Shown: positions 36,452-46,109 of the stretch, piece by piece
Position numbering within the stretch: position 1 is the first letter of the stretch
How the letters are laid out: every line of letters starts with the position of its first letter
Assembly (NCBI GenBank): GCA_017882455.1
Contig: JADGPL010000016.1
Location: 1 to 64,000, forward strand
Origin: Solirubrobacteraceae bacterium
GTDB lineage: Bacteria; Actinomycetota; Thermoleophilia; Solirubrobacterales; Solirubrobacteraceae
Length of the DNA stretch: 64,000 nucleotides
Reading direction: 5' to 3'
Made by a program: the position numbers and the translations under genes
The notes under the pieces: model-generated
The model's database searches: none
Told to the model about the DNA's origin: nothing
Seen by the model: the letters and a program-made list of their open reading frames with translations, nothing else

Positions 36452-37591
36452 ATGCAGGCAACGGTTGCGGCCAAGAAGAACACGGGCGTAAAGCCCAAAG
36501 AGACCACGACGCGTCGGGCGAGCCAGCCCGCGCCGCGTACGGGCGCCTCCAACCAGGCGCCGGGCGAGCGCCACCAGAACGAGGGACACGGTCGCCGCCT
36601 TACGATGGCCTTCGAAGCCCTCGAGGCCTTTCCGGCCCTGGCCGAGTCGCGCGACCGCCTGTTGATGGTCATCTCCAAGGATCACGTCGCCACCGCGGAT
36701 GTGGTCTCGGCGGTCGAGTCCGATGTAGCGCTGATCATCGCCGTGCTGCGCCTCGCCAACCGCGTCAACGACGGTCGCATCAAAGTGGACACCGTGGTGG
36801 GCGCCGTGGAGGCACTGACACCGCAGACCGTCCAGGCCGTGGCGAGCAAGGTGCGCACCTTCGACTTCTTCGAGCGCGCCAGCGTGTGGGACGCAGCGCC
36901 CGAGCGCTTTCGTCTGCACGCCCTGGCCACCCAGCACGCCGCCGATCGCCTGGCCGCGGAGGTCGGCTATGAGAACCGCGACCGTCTGACGGTCACGAGC
37001 CTGCTGCACGACGTCGGCAAGCTCGTCCTGCTCCACGCCTACCCCGGCTATCCCTCTCAGGTCCACCGCGGAGCGCGCACGCCCGAGGAGCGCATCCACC
37101 AGGAGCGGCGCGAGCTCGGAGTGGACCACGCTCTCGTCGGCGGCGTCCTGGTTCGCCGCTGGGGACTGCCCGCGAGCGTTGCAGGCCCGATCGAGCGCCA
37201 CCACAACCCCGAGGTCGAGGGCGAGGCCGCCTTCATCCGCCTGGCCGACATGCTCGCCCACTACGAGCAGGGCGCCCGTGTATCCCCGACCGAGATGCTC
37301 CAGACCGCCCGCAGCGTCGGGCTCGGCCCGCAGGAGCTCAGGCGAGTGATGTACGAGCTGCCGAGCTCCACCAGCCAGCGCCAGCGCCACGTGGACCCCT
37401 GTCCGCTCTCCGGGCGCGAGCTCGGCGTGCTGCAGCGGCTCGCCGAAGGCAAGGTCTACAAGCAGATCGCCCACGAGCTGACGCTCTCGACGAGCACGGT
37501 GCGCACCCACCTGCACAACATCTACGGCAAGCTCGGGGCAGTCGATCGCGCCCAGGCGGTCCTGATCGCCAACGAGCGCGGCTGGCTGTAG
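36452..37591 (+). CDS. HDOD-domain protein fused to LuxR-type HTH
   Basis: The 379-residue protein has a basic low-complexity head (~1-50), an HDOD domain and a C-terminal LuxR/GerE helix-turn-helix. The HDOD region is marked by AFEALEAFPALAE, VESDVALIIAVLRLAN and the HD motif LLHDVGKLVLLH with IERHHNPE. The HTH is LSGRELGVLQRLAEGKVYKQIAHELTLSTSTVRTHLHNIYGKL. HDOD proteins are signalling modules linked in other bacteria to cyclic-dinucleotide, motility or competence control. The fused HTH suggests direct transcriptional output. AGGAAGGGG upstream favours the ATG at 36452 over one 33 bases earlier. Confidence 0.85.
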   Translation: MQATVAAKKNTGVKPKETTTRRASQPAPRTGASNQAPGERHQNEGHGRRLTMAFEALEAFPALAESRDRLLMVISKDHVATADVVSAVESDVALIIAVLRLANRVNDGRIKVDTVVGAVEALTPQTVQAVASKVRTFDFFERASVWDAAPERFRLHALATQHAADRLAAEVGYENRDRLTVTSLLHDVGKLVLLHAYPGYPSQVHRGARTPEERIHQERRELGVDHALVGGVLVRRWGLPASVAGPIERHHNPEVEGEAAFIRLADMLAHYEQGARVSPTEMLQTARSVGLGPQELRRVMYELPSSTSQRQRHVDPCPLSGRELGVLQRLAEGKVYKQIAHELTLSTSTVRTHLHNIYGKLGAVDRAQAVLIANERGWL

Positions 37592-37659
37592 GGGGCCGAC
37601 AGACTGTCGCCTGCAGCGCTGCCCTGCACGTGTTCGGACGCACACGCTGTATAACCATT

Positions 37660-37671
37660 GCGGTACACCGC
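37660..37671. promoter_or_regulatory. Small palindrome upstream of Rrf2 gene
   Basis: GCGGT-AC-ACCGC is a perfect 12-bp dyad about 80 bp before the Rrf2-type regulator and near a TATAAC hexamer (37650-37655). It is a candidate autoregulatory operator. Confidence 0.3.
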
Positions 37672-37752
37672 GTACGGGGTGACTACGCCCACCCGGCCTC
37701 GCGACATGCAGCGAGTCCCGTCGCCGGTCGCCGTGTAAACATGGCTCCCGCG

Positions 37753-38145
37753 ATGATCTCGATCACGAGCAAGTCACCCTACGCGGTGCAGGCCCTCGCA
37801 GAGCTCGGGCGCAGTCCGGGCTCCGATCCCGTCCCGATCGGGGAGCTCGCGCGCAAGCGCGATGTTCCGGTGCAGTTCCTCGAGCAGCTCTTCGCGGTGC
37901 TCAGGCGGGCGGGGATCATCAGCTCCCAGCGCGGGGTGAAGGGCGGCTACCGCTTTGCCCGTGATCCCTCCACCGTGACCGTGCTGGAGATCGTCGAGCT
38001 CCTGGACGGCCCGGTCGGCCCGGACGCACAGGGCCCGTTTGCGGACGCGGCGGAGGCGACCCGCAAGGTGCTCAGGGAGACCACGATCGCGGATGTGATC
38101 GAGCGCGAGCTGCGCGACGCGGGCGCCAGCATCTACCACATCTGA
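37753..38145 (+). CDS. Rrf2-family transcriptional regulator without Fe-S cysteines
   Basis: The 130-residue protein shows the Rrf2 winged helix: ITSKSPYAVQALAELGRSPG, IGELARKRDVPVQFLEQLFAVLRRAGIISSQRGVKGGYRFAR, and the wing followed by VTVLEIVELLDGPVGP. It contains no cysteine, so it cannot carry the [2Fe-2S] cluster of IscR or NsrR. The best-known cluster-free member is CymR, which works with CysK to control cysteine genes. cysK-cysE lie 1.5 kb downstream, so a CymR-like role is a reasonable inference. ATG 37753 begins the conserved part; ATG 37741 is an alternative. Confidence 0.82.
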   Translation: MISITSKSPYAVQALAELGRSPGSDPVPIGELARKRDVPVQFLEQLFAVLRRAGIISSQRGVKGGYRFARDPSTVTVLEIVELLDGPVGPDAQGPFADAAEATRKVLRETTIADVIERELRDAGASIYHI

Positions 38146-38170
38146 GAGGTGTGAACAAACAGCGCCCGTC

Positions 38171-38199
38171 TTGACAGCGTTGGCGCGCGCGGGTAGACA
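38171..38199 (+). promoter_or_regulatory. Sigma-70-type promoter
   Basis: TTGACA (38171-38176), a 17-nt spacer and TAGACA (38194-38199) form a near-consensus promoter about 80 bp upstream of the secreted IPT/TIG protein gene. Confidence 0.55.
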
Positions 38200-38282
38200 T
38201 GCGCAAACGGTGTGTCTCGACCCTCGGGATTCGGCTGGGATCGTGGCTCACCTGAATCACGAGCAATCAACGCAGGGGGGCC

Positions 38283-39512
38283 ATGATGCTTAGGAGAACC
38301 TATGGTGGGTATGGTGGGCCGACGGGACCGTGTCGGCCGGGAGATGGGAGCGCGTCGGGCGCTCACGGGGTGCGTGGACGGCGCTCGCGGACGGCGCGCA
38401 GGACGGTGGGGCTGTGCCTCGCCGTCGCGCTCGCGCTGAGCATGGCGGCTGCAGCGCCGGCAGGGGCATCGTGCACGGGGCCACCGAACGCGATCTGGAC
38501 GGGCACCGCGGTGGGGCCGCGGCAGTCCGGAACCTGGGAAGACTACGTGACCGTGTCACCCGAATCGCCTCCTGGCAGCGGCGTCATGGCTGTGGAAGGC
38601 CACGCCGAATACATCGGTCAATTCGAAGGCCTGCCCGAGGCGTTCACGGGCGACATCGTCAACGGGATCGTGGAATGCAACGGCAACGAGTCTCTCGCGG
38701 TGCCGTGGACGGGCACCATCGGCTCCAACCACTACAGCGTCTACGTGAGCTACCTCGGTCATGCGAACGACACGGAAGCGTCGGGCACGTGGGAAAACCA
38801 TCTCCCGCCTCCCTACCACGAAGCAGGGACGTGGTCTGGGACGCTGTACGCGGCGGCGCAATCGCAGGGCTCCCAGCAGGGGACGGTCGAGCTGATCAAC
38901 CCCGCGGGTACGCTCGCCACGTCGCTCTCTGCTGCGCCGGCCCCACCGGGGTTGCCGTCGGGTGGCGTGGCGCCGGTGGGCGCGCTCTCCTATGAAGTCA
39001 CGAACGTGGCGCCCGGCACGACGATCGAAGTGATCCTCAAGTTGCCGATCGGCAGCACCCCGACGACGGTCTACAAGTACGTGGGCGGACAGTACGTCCA
39101 GGTTCCCTTCAGCGAAGCGCAGATCCACGGCACCGAAGTCGCGCTGAAGATCGCAGACAACGGGCCGTGGGATGAAGACCCGACGCCCGGGGTGATCCAG
39201 GATCCGCTGATCCCGGTCTATCAGCCGGGGCCGGCGCCCAGGCTCAGCAGGCTCACGCCGACGAAGGGGCCGGCGGAAGGCGGCACGCAGGTGACGATCA
39301 CGGGCACGGGCTTCACGGGCGGCACCACGGTCGAGTTCGGCTCGACGGAGGCCAAGAACGTGACGGTGAGCTCGGCCACATCGCTCACGGCAGAATCCCC
39401 GCCGGGGGTGCCGGGCAAGGTTGACGTGAGCGTTACGACACCCAACGGGGCGAGCGTTGTCTCCTCAAAACGCCACTTCACCTACAAGAAGCCGAAGAAG
39501 GCCAAGAAATGA
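38283..39512 (+). CDS. Secreted protein with IPT/TIG domain
   Basis: The 409-residue protein has a long basic N-region and a signal peptide (TVGLCLAVALALSMAAAAPAGAS, ~42-64). A beta-rich middle of unknown fold follows (~65-215). The IPT/TIG immunoglobulin-like domain near the C-terminus reads LTPTKGPAEGGTQVTITGTGFTGG and ends in TYKKPKKAKK. IPT domains mediate binding or spacing on cell-surface proteins. No catalytic motif is seen. AGGGGGG precedes the tandem ATGs at 38283 and 38286. Confidence 0.75.
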   Translation: MMLRRTYGGYGGPTGPCRPGDGSASGAHGVRGRRSRTARRTVGLCLAVALALSMAAAAPAGASCTGPPNAIWTGTAVGPRQSGTWEDYVTVSPESPPGSGVMAVEGHAEYIGQFEGLPEAFTGDIVNGIVECNGNESLAVPWTGTIGSNHYSVYVSYLGHANDTEASGTWENHLPPPYHEAGTWSGTLYAAAQSQGSQQGTVELINPAGTLATSLSAAPAPPGLPSGGVAPVGALSYEVTNVAPGTTIEVILKLPIGSTPTTVYKYVGGQYVQVPFSEAQIHGTEVALKIADNGPWDEDPTPGVIQDPLIPVYQPGPAPRLSRLTPTKGPAEGGTQVTITGTGFTGGTTVEFGSTEAKNVTVSSATSLTAESPPGVPGKVDVSVTTPNGASVVSSKRHFTYKKPKKAKK

Positions 39513-39595
39513 CGACGACCGGACGCTGAGCCGCAGGCCGGCGCTCGCGGGCGAGGGGCCTCGCGGGTGATGGACGTCGCGGGCGAGGGACACAG

Positions 39596-39625
39596 GTGGG
39601 GCGGCCACGGAGCCGGCCGCCCCAC
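39596..39625. terminator. Perfect 11-bp stem-loop between IPT gene and cysK
   Basis: GTGGGGCGGCC (39596-39606) pairs exactly with 39615-39625 around an 8-nt loop. It ends 15 bp before the cysK ATG. It may terminate the upstream gene or act in the cysK promoter region. No T run follows. Confidence 0.55.
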
Positions 39626-39631
39626 TATTGT
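39626..39631 (+). promoter_or_regulatory. TATTGT -10-like hexamer before cysK
   Basis: It directly abuts the stem-loop and is 9 nt upstream of the cysK ATG, so any -35 contact would lie inside the inverted repeat. Confidence 0.4.
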
Positions 39632-39640
39632 CGTGCCTCT

Positions 39641-40585
39641 ATGCCCCGAATCCCGATCAACATTGCGGACTTCGTGGGGGACACCCCCTTGGTCGGTCTC
39701 CCGCGGATGCTGGAGGGCACGGCTGCGGCGGACGGCGGAGTGCAGCTGTTCGCCAAGCTCGAGGCCTTCAACCCCGGCGGAAGCGTCAAGGATCGCATCG
39801 GGGTGGCCATGATCGAGGCGGCGGAGGCAGAGGGCAGGATCGAGCCGGGACGCACGACGATCGTGGAGGCCACGAGCGGCAACACGGGCATAGCGCTGGC
39901 GTTCGTGTGCGCGGCCAAGGGCTATGACCTCGTGCTGACGCTCCCGCAGGGGATGAGCCGCGAGCGCGAGAGCCTGCTGCGCCTGTATGGCGCGCGAGTG
40001 GACATCACGGAGTCGATGGGCGGCATGGGCGAGGCGGTGGCGGCCGCGCGCGCGATGGCGGAGCACGATGACGTGTTCCTCCCCGATCAGTTCTCCAACC
40101 CCGCCAACCCCGAGGCCCACAGGCGCGCGACCGGCCCGGAGATAGCCAGGGCGCTGGAGAGCGACGTCGATGTGCTCGTGGCCGGGGTGGGGACGGGCGG
40201 CACCATCACCGGCGTGGGCGAGTACCTGCGCGAGCGCGTCAATCCGAAGCTGCGTGTGGTGGCGGTCGAGCCGCGCGGATCTGCTGTGCTCTCGGGCGGG
40301 CGTCCCGGGCCCCACCGCATCCAGGGCATAGGCGCCGGGTTCGTGCCACCGGTGCTCAACCGCGAGCTGATCGACGAGGTGATCCCGGTCAGCGACGATG
40401 ACGCGATCCACACGGCCTGGGAGTGCGCCAAACGGGTGGGCCTGCTCGCAGGGATCTCGTGTGGGGCGGCGATGTGGGCGGCGTTGCAGGTGGCCGAGCG
40501 TCCCGAGTCCAAGGGGAAGCGGATTGTCGTGATCATGCCCGACTCCGGCGAGCGCTACGTGAGCCAGGCCTTCTTCGCACCCTAG
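39641..40585 (+). CDS. cysK: Cysteine synthase (O-acetylserine sulfhydrylase)
   Basis: The 314-residue PLP enzyme replaces the acetate of O-acetylserine with sulfide. AFNPGGSVKDRIGVAMI holds the PLP lysine, EATSGNTGIALAFVCAAKGYD is the substrate loop, and VAGVGTGGTITGVGEYL binds the cofactor phosphate. The distance to cysE is 21 bp with its own -10-like hexamer. CysK and CysE normally form the cysteine synthase complex. Confidence 0.95.
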   Translation: MPRIPINIADFVGDTPLVGLPRMLEGTAAADGGVQLFAKLEAFNPGGSVKDRIGVAMIEAAEAEGRIEPGRTTIVEATSGNTGIALAFVCAAKGYDLVLTLPQGMSRERESLLRLYGARVDITESMGGMGEAVAAARAMAEHDDVFLPDQFSNPANPEAHRRATGPEIARALESDVDVLVAGVGTGGTITGVGEYLRERVNPKLRVVAVEPRGSAVLSGGRPGPHRIQGIGAGFVPPVLNRELIDEVIPVSDDDAIHTAWECAKRVGLLAGISCGAAMWAALQVAERPESKGKRIVVIMPDSGERYVSQAFFAP

Positions 40586-40594
40586 CTCGAGCGC

Positions 40595-40600
40595 TACGCT
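40595..40600 (+). promoter_or_regulatory. TACGCT -10-like hexamer before cysE
   Basis: Six nt upstream of the cysE ATG, inside the 21-bp cysK-cysE gap, with no ribosome site. Confidence 0.45.
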
Positions 40601-40606
40601 GTTGCC

Positions 40607-41347
40607 ATGGCCGGTTTCGATGCCTTTGCACGAGTCGCCAAAGAGGTTCGCCGCGACGTCCTGGCGGCCCGTGACCGGGATCCGGCGGCGCGGGGCGTGG
40701 GGCGGATCGAGATCCTCACGACCTGGCCCGGAATCCACGCGTTGCTGGCCTATCGCGTCGCTCATGCGCTCCAACAGGCGGGCATGCCGCTGCTGCCGCG
40801 CCTGATCTCGATGTTCACGCGCACGCTCACAGGCATCGAGATACATCCGTCGGCCCGGATCGGCGAAGGGCTGTTCATCGACCACGGCACCGGCGTGGTG
40901 ATCGGCGAGACGGCCGACATCGGAAACGATGTGACCCTCTATCAGGGGGTGACGCTCGGGGGCACGGGCTTCGCCACGGGCAAGCGCCACCCCACGGTGC
41001 AGGACAACGTGACGATCGGCTCGGGCGCCAAGCTGCTGGGCCCGATCACCGTCGGGCACGGCGCCAAGATCGGCGCGAACAGCGTGGTCATCACGGACGT
41101 GCCGCCCAACTCGACCGTGGTGGGCAATCCCGGGCACCCGGTGCGCGTGGACGGGCGCCGCGTGGAGGGCCCGGACGCCGACTGGATCCACCTGCCCGAC
41201 CCGATCGCAGAGGCGATCCAGGCGCTCTCCAGCCGCATCGTCACGCTCGAACGGATGCTGGCAGAGCAAGCCGATGGCGACGCCCAGCCACTGGCTGAGG
41301 TCCGGCCGCTGCGCACCGTCAAGGGCCCCAACCCGGCGGGGGGTTAG
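40607..41347 (+). CDS. cysE: Serine O-acetyltransferase
   Basis: The 246-residue enzyme has the SAT N-terminal helices (RDPAARGVGRIEILTTWPGIHALLAYRVAH). A left-handed beta-helix of hexapeptide repeats follows (IHPSARIGEGLFIDHGTGVVIGETADIG ...), with the acetyl-CoA and serine site around HGTG and KRHPTV. It supplies O-acetylserine to CysK. The C-terminal ~50 residues extend beyond the beta-helix. The extreme C-terminus does not end in the Ile used by many CysE proteins to dock into CysK. Confidence 0.94.
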   Translation: MAGFDAFARVAKEVRRDVLAARDRDPAARGVGRIEILTTWPGIHALLAYRVAHALQQAGMPLLPRLISMFTRTLTGIEIHPSARIGEGLFIDHGTGVVIGETADIGNDVTLYQGVTLGGTGFATGKRHPTVQDNVTIGSGAKLLGPITVGHGAKIGANSVVITDVPPNSTVVGNPGHPVRVDGRRVEGPDADWIHLPDPIAEAIQALSSRIVTLERMLAEQADGDAQPLAEVRPLRTVKGPNPAGG

Positions 41348-41631
41348 GCAACGATGGGCCTGAGCCGCAATCTCTGGCCGGGACGCAACTCCTGGGTCTC
41401 TGGACCACGAGGGAGAGAGTCCCGCGAGTCTCGCCATGCCCGGCGCTCTCGGCGCGAGGCCACGATACGTCGAAGCAGGCTCTTCCACCGCGCTCTGGGA
41501 CGCGTCAAGGGCCTGCTGGCACGGGCGACCGGTGGGCCGTAGCGCGCGAAAGAAGCAGCCTCGCTGACCCAGGTCTCCGCTCAGGTCTGGCCGCTGGAGC
41601 GCATCGTCAAGAGGGCAGGTCTGGCCGGAGG

Positions 41632-41868
41632 CTAGCGGTATGGATCGAATACGCGACCGATGTCAGCGCGCATGGCGGCGGCGTCGACTGCAGGAAGCAC
41701 GCGGTGTCGCGCGCGGAGCACCTCACCGGGCCCTGGGCGGCGCGATACCGCTCGTAGCTCGGCCACGGGCTTCCCGAAGCGTGTGATCGTTATCGGCTCT
41801 CCATCTGCTGCCCGAGTGACGATGCCTTCGGTGTCGTCGCATAGGTCCTTGATGCTGACAATTGTCAT
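41632..41868 (-). CDS. Orphan Phd/YefM-type antitoxin
   Basis: The 78-residue protein MTIVSIKDLCDDTEGIVTRAADGEPITITRFGKPVAELRAVSRR matches the Phd/YefM DNA-binding antitoxin fold; the C-terminal ~35 residues (RHRVLPAVDAAAMRADIGRVFDPYR) would wrap a toxin. No toxin frame follows: the minus strand beyond the stop holds only ~90 bp before cysE territory. It is probably a solitary antitoxin or the remnant of a pair. TATCCT lies 6 nt upstream of the ATG. Confidence 0.75.
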   Translation of the reverse strand: MTIVSIKDLCDDTEGIVTRAADGEPITITRFGKPVAELRAVSRRPGPGEVLRARHRVLPAVDAAAMRADIGRVFDPYR

Positions 41869-41874
41869 CCTGTC

Positions 41875-41880
41875 AGGATA
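41875..41880 (-). promoter_or_regulatory. TATCCT -10-like hexamer before orphan antitoxin
   Basis: Six nt upstream of the minus-strand ATG at 41868. Confidence 0.45.
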
Positions 41881-41981
41881 CTCAGACGGTGGAGAGTGCC
41901 GCGAGGTGCGAGTCCGGATGGGGATCGCCCAGCTCCGCACTGACCACAATGCGGAGCCCGTTGGCCCTCCGGTCGCGCATC

Positions 41982-41987
41982 TATGCT
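41982..41987 (+). promoter_or_regulatory. TATGCT -10-like hexamer before helicase gene
   Basis: Six nt upstream of the GTG at 41994; it helps choose that start. Confidence 0.45.
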
Positions 41988-41993
41988 GGACAG

Positions 41994-44348
<2,355 letters not shown>

Positions 44349-44378
44349 GCGAAGGCGGGCCTTTCCGGCCCCAACCCA

Positions 44379-44384
44379 TAGCAT
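44379..44384 (+). promoter_or_regulatory. TAGCAT -10-like hexamer before folD
   Basis: Seven nt upstream of the folD ATG, in the 43-bp gap after the helicase gene; no ribosome site. Confidence 0.5.
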
Positions 44385-44391
44385 CTGAGCC

Positions 44392-45303
44392 ATGAGCGCC
44401 ACCCTGATCGACGGCAAGGCGATCGCCGCACGCGTCCGCGCCGAGGTGGCGAGCGAGGTCGAGGCCTTCACCGCGCACACCGGCCGTGCGCCGGGCCTGG
44501 CAACGGTGCTCGTCGGCGATGACCCCGCCTCGGCCGTGTACGTGGGCGGCAAGCAGCGCGCGTGCCTGGAGGTGGGGATGGTGCCCTTCGACCGGCGCCT
44601 GCCCGCGGACTCCTCATTCGAGGACGTGGCCGCCGAGCTCGAGAGCCTGGGCGCGGACAGCGCCGTCAGCGGCATCCTGCTGCAGCTGCCCGTGCCGGCG
44701 CACCTCGACGGCCCCGCCCTCACAGCCCTGATCTCGCCGGACAAGGACGTCGACGGGCTCACACCAGTCAACGCCGGGCTGCTCGCGCTCGGTCGCCCGG
44801 GGCTGCGTCCGTGCACACCCTCGGGCGTCCTCGAGCTGCTGGCCGAGACTGGCGTCGAGCTCGAAGGAGCGGAGGCCGTGGTGGTCGGGCGCTCCAACCT
44901 GTTCGGCAAGCCGATGGCCCAGCTGCTGCTCGCCGAGAACGCAACCGTGACCGTCTGCCACTCGCGCACCCGCGACCTGCGCGAGGTCTGTGCACGCGCG
45001 GACGTGCTGATCGCGGCGGTCGGGCGCCCGCGGCTGATCGAGCGCGACTTCATCAAGCCGGGCGCCGTCGTGATCGACGTCGGCATGAACCGGCTCACCC
45101 CCGAGCAGGCGGGAAACAAGAGCGGACTCGTCGGCGACGTCGACTTCGCCGCCGCTGTCGAGGTCGCCTCGGCGATCACGCCGGTCCCGGGCGGCGTCGG
45201 GCCGATGACGATCGCCTTCCTGTTGCGCAACACGCTGCAGGCCGCCCGCTACCAGTCCGAGCTCGAGACGATGTTCGCCGAAGTCCAGAAGGAGATGCGA
45301 TGA
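44392..45303 (+). CDS. folD: Methylenetetrahydrofolate dehydrogenase / cyclohydrolase
   Basis: The 303-residue bifunctional enzyme interconverts 5,10-methylene-, methenyl- and 10-formyl-THF. ATVLVGDDPASAVYVGGKQRAC includes the Tyr and Lys active-site residues. LLQLPVPAHLDGPALTALISPDKDVDGL and PCTPSGVLELL bind substrate. VVGRSNLFGKPMAQLLL and the C-terminal PVPGGVGPMTIAFLLRNT form the NADP site. Its stop overlaps the start of a small membrane protein gene. Confidence 0.96.
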   Translation: MSATLIDGKAIAARVRAEVASEVEAFTAHTGRAPGLATVLVGDDPASAVYVGGKQRACLEVGMVPFDRRLPADSSFEDVAAELESLGADSAVSGILLQLPVPAHLDGPALTALISPDKDVDGLTPVNAGLLALGRPGLRPCTPSGVLELLAETGVELEGAEAVVVGRSNLFGKPMAQLLLAENATVTVCHSRTRDLREVCARADVLIAAVGRPRLIERDFIKPGAVVIDVGMNRLTPEQAGNKSGLVGDVDFAAAVEVASAITPVPGGVGPMTIAFLLRNTLQAARYQSELETMFAEVQKEMR

Positions 45304-45737
45304 ACCTCAGACAGCTGCGAGCAGGCGAGCTGCTCGGCCTCGCGGGTGCCGTGTGCGTGGTCGTGTCGCTGTTCGTCCCCTACTACGACAGCCCGATCGG
45401 GCACCTGAGCGCCTGGAACACGTTCGGCCCGGGGGTGGCCCTGATGCTGGCGGCCGTGTGCGCGGCGCTGGCGATGGTCGTGAGCGCCGTCACCGAGCGC
45501 AGTCCGGCGCTGCCCGTGGCCACGGCCGTCTGGTGCGTCGCCCTCGGGCTCGCCGGCACGATCGCGGCGGTGGTGCGCTTCGTCGAGCGCCCCGACAACG
45601 CCAGCTCGCTCGCGATCGGGGGATGGCTGGGGCTCGTCGGGGCGCTCGGCATCCTCGTGGGCGCCTGGCAGGTGCTGCGCGACGAACGCCCCTCGCTGTA
45701 CGAGCCGGCCACCCCCGAGGTTCGCCCGAGGCCATAG
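45300..45737 (+). CDS. Four-helix membrane protein of unknown function
   Basis: The 145-residue protein has four predicted transmembrane helices (LLGLAGAVCVVVSLFVPYY, VALMLAAVCAALAMVVSAV, VATAVWCVALGLAGTIAAVV, WLGLVGALGILVGAW) and a short Pro-rich cytoplasmic tail. No named family is recognised. The ATG overlaps the folD TGA (ATGA), so it is co-translated with folD. Confidence 0.75.
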   Translation: MNLRQLRAGELLGLAGAVCVVVSLFVPYYDSPIGHLSAWNTFGPGVALMLAAVCAALAMVVSAVTERSPALPVATAVWCVALGLAGTIAAVVRFVERPDNASSLAIGGWLGLVGALGILVGAWQVLRDERPSLYEPATPEVRPRP

Positions 45738-45810
45738 CCGCCGCCCTGCGCCTGGGCGCATCTCGGCGGCTGCACCTTGGCGCCCGCGGTCGCCGCTGCG
45801 GGCGCCCCCC

Positions 45811-45816
45811 TAGAAT
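45811..45816 (+). promoter_or_regulatory. TAGAAT -10-like hexamer before gatC
   Basis: Eight nt upstream of the gatC GTG; the closest match to TATAAT among the leaderless-type elements. No Shine-Dalgarno site intervenes. Confidence 0.55.
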
Positions 45817-45824
45817 GCGCCACT

Positions 45825-46109
45825 GTGATCGCACGCGATGAGGTTCTCCACGTTGCCCGCCTGGCGCGTCTGGCGTTGAGCGACGAGGAGATCGAGCCGA
45901 TGGCGCGCGAGCTCTCGGCCGTGCTCGACCACATTGCGAAGATCGGCGAGCTCGACCTCGACGAGGTGGCGCCCACCTCCCATGTGGTCGAGGTCACGGG
46001 CGCTCTGCGTCCCGACGAGCCGCGCCCGTGCCTCCCCCGCGAGGTCGCGCTCGCGCAGGCTCCAGCCACGAGCGACGACGGCTTCCTGGTCCCAAGCCCA
46101 CAGGCATGA
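45825..46109 (+). CDS. gatC: Asp/Glu-tRNA amidotransferase subunit C
   Basis: The 94-residue subunit reads VIARDEVLHVARLARLALSDEEIEPMARELSAVLDHIAKIGELD, then DEVAPTSHVVEVTGALRPDEP, the full GatC pattern that wraps around GatA. The GTG at 45825 is where homology begins and is 8 nt after TAGAAT. Its TGA overlaps the gatA ATG. Confidence 0.93.
   Translation: MIARDEVLHVARLARLALSDEEIEPMARELSAVLDHIAKIGELDLDEVAPTSHVVEVTGALRPDEPRPCLPREVALAQAPATSDDGFLVPSPQA

Noticed and set aside
41354..41542. A 62-codon plus-strand frame after cysE (MGLSRNLWPGRNSW...)
   Set aside because: Very Arg/Ser-rich, no ribosome site, no promoter hexamer and no recognisable domain; it looks like a chance open frame.
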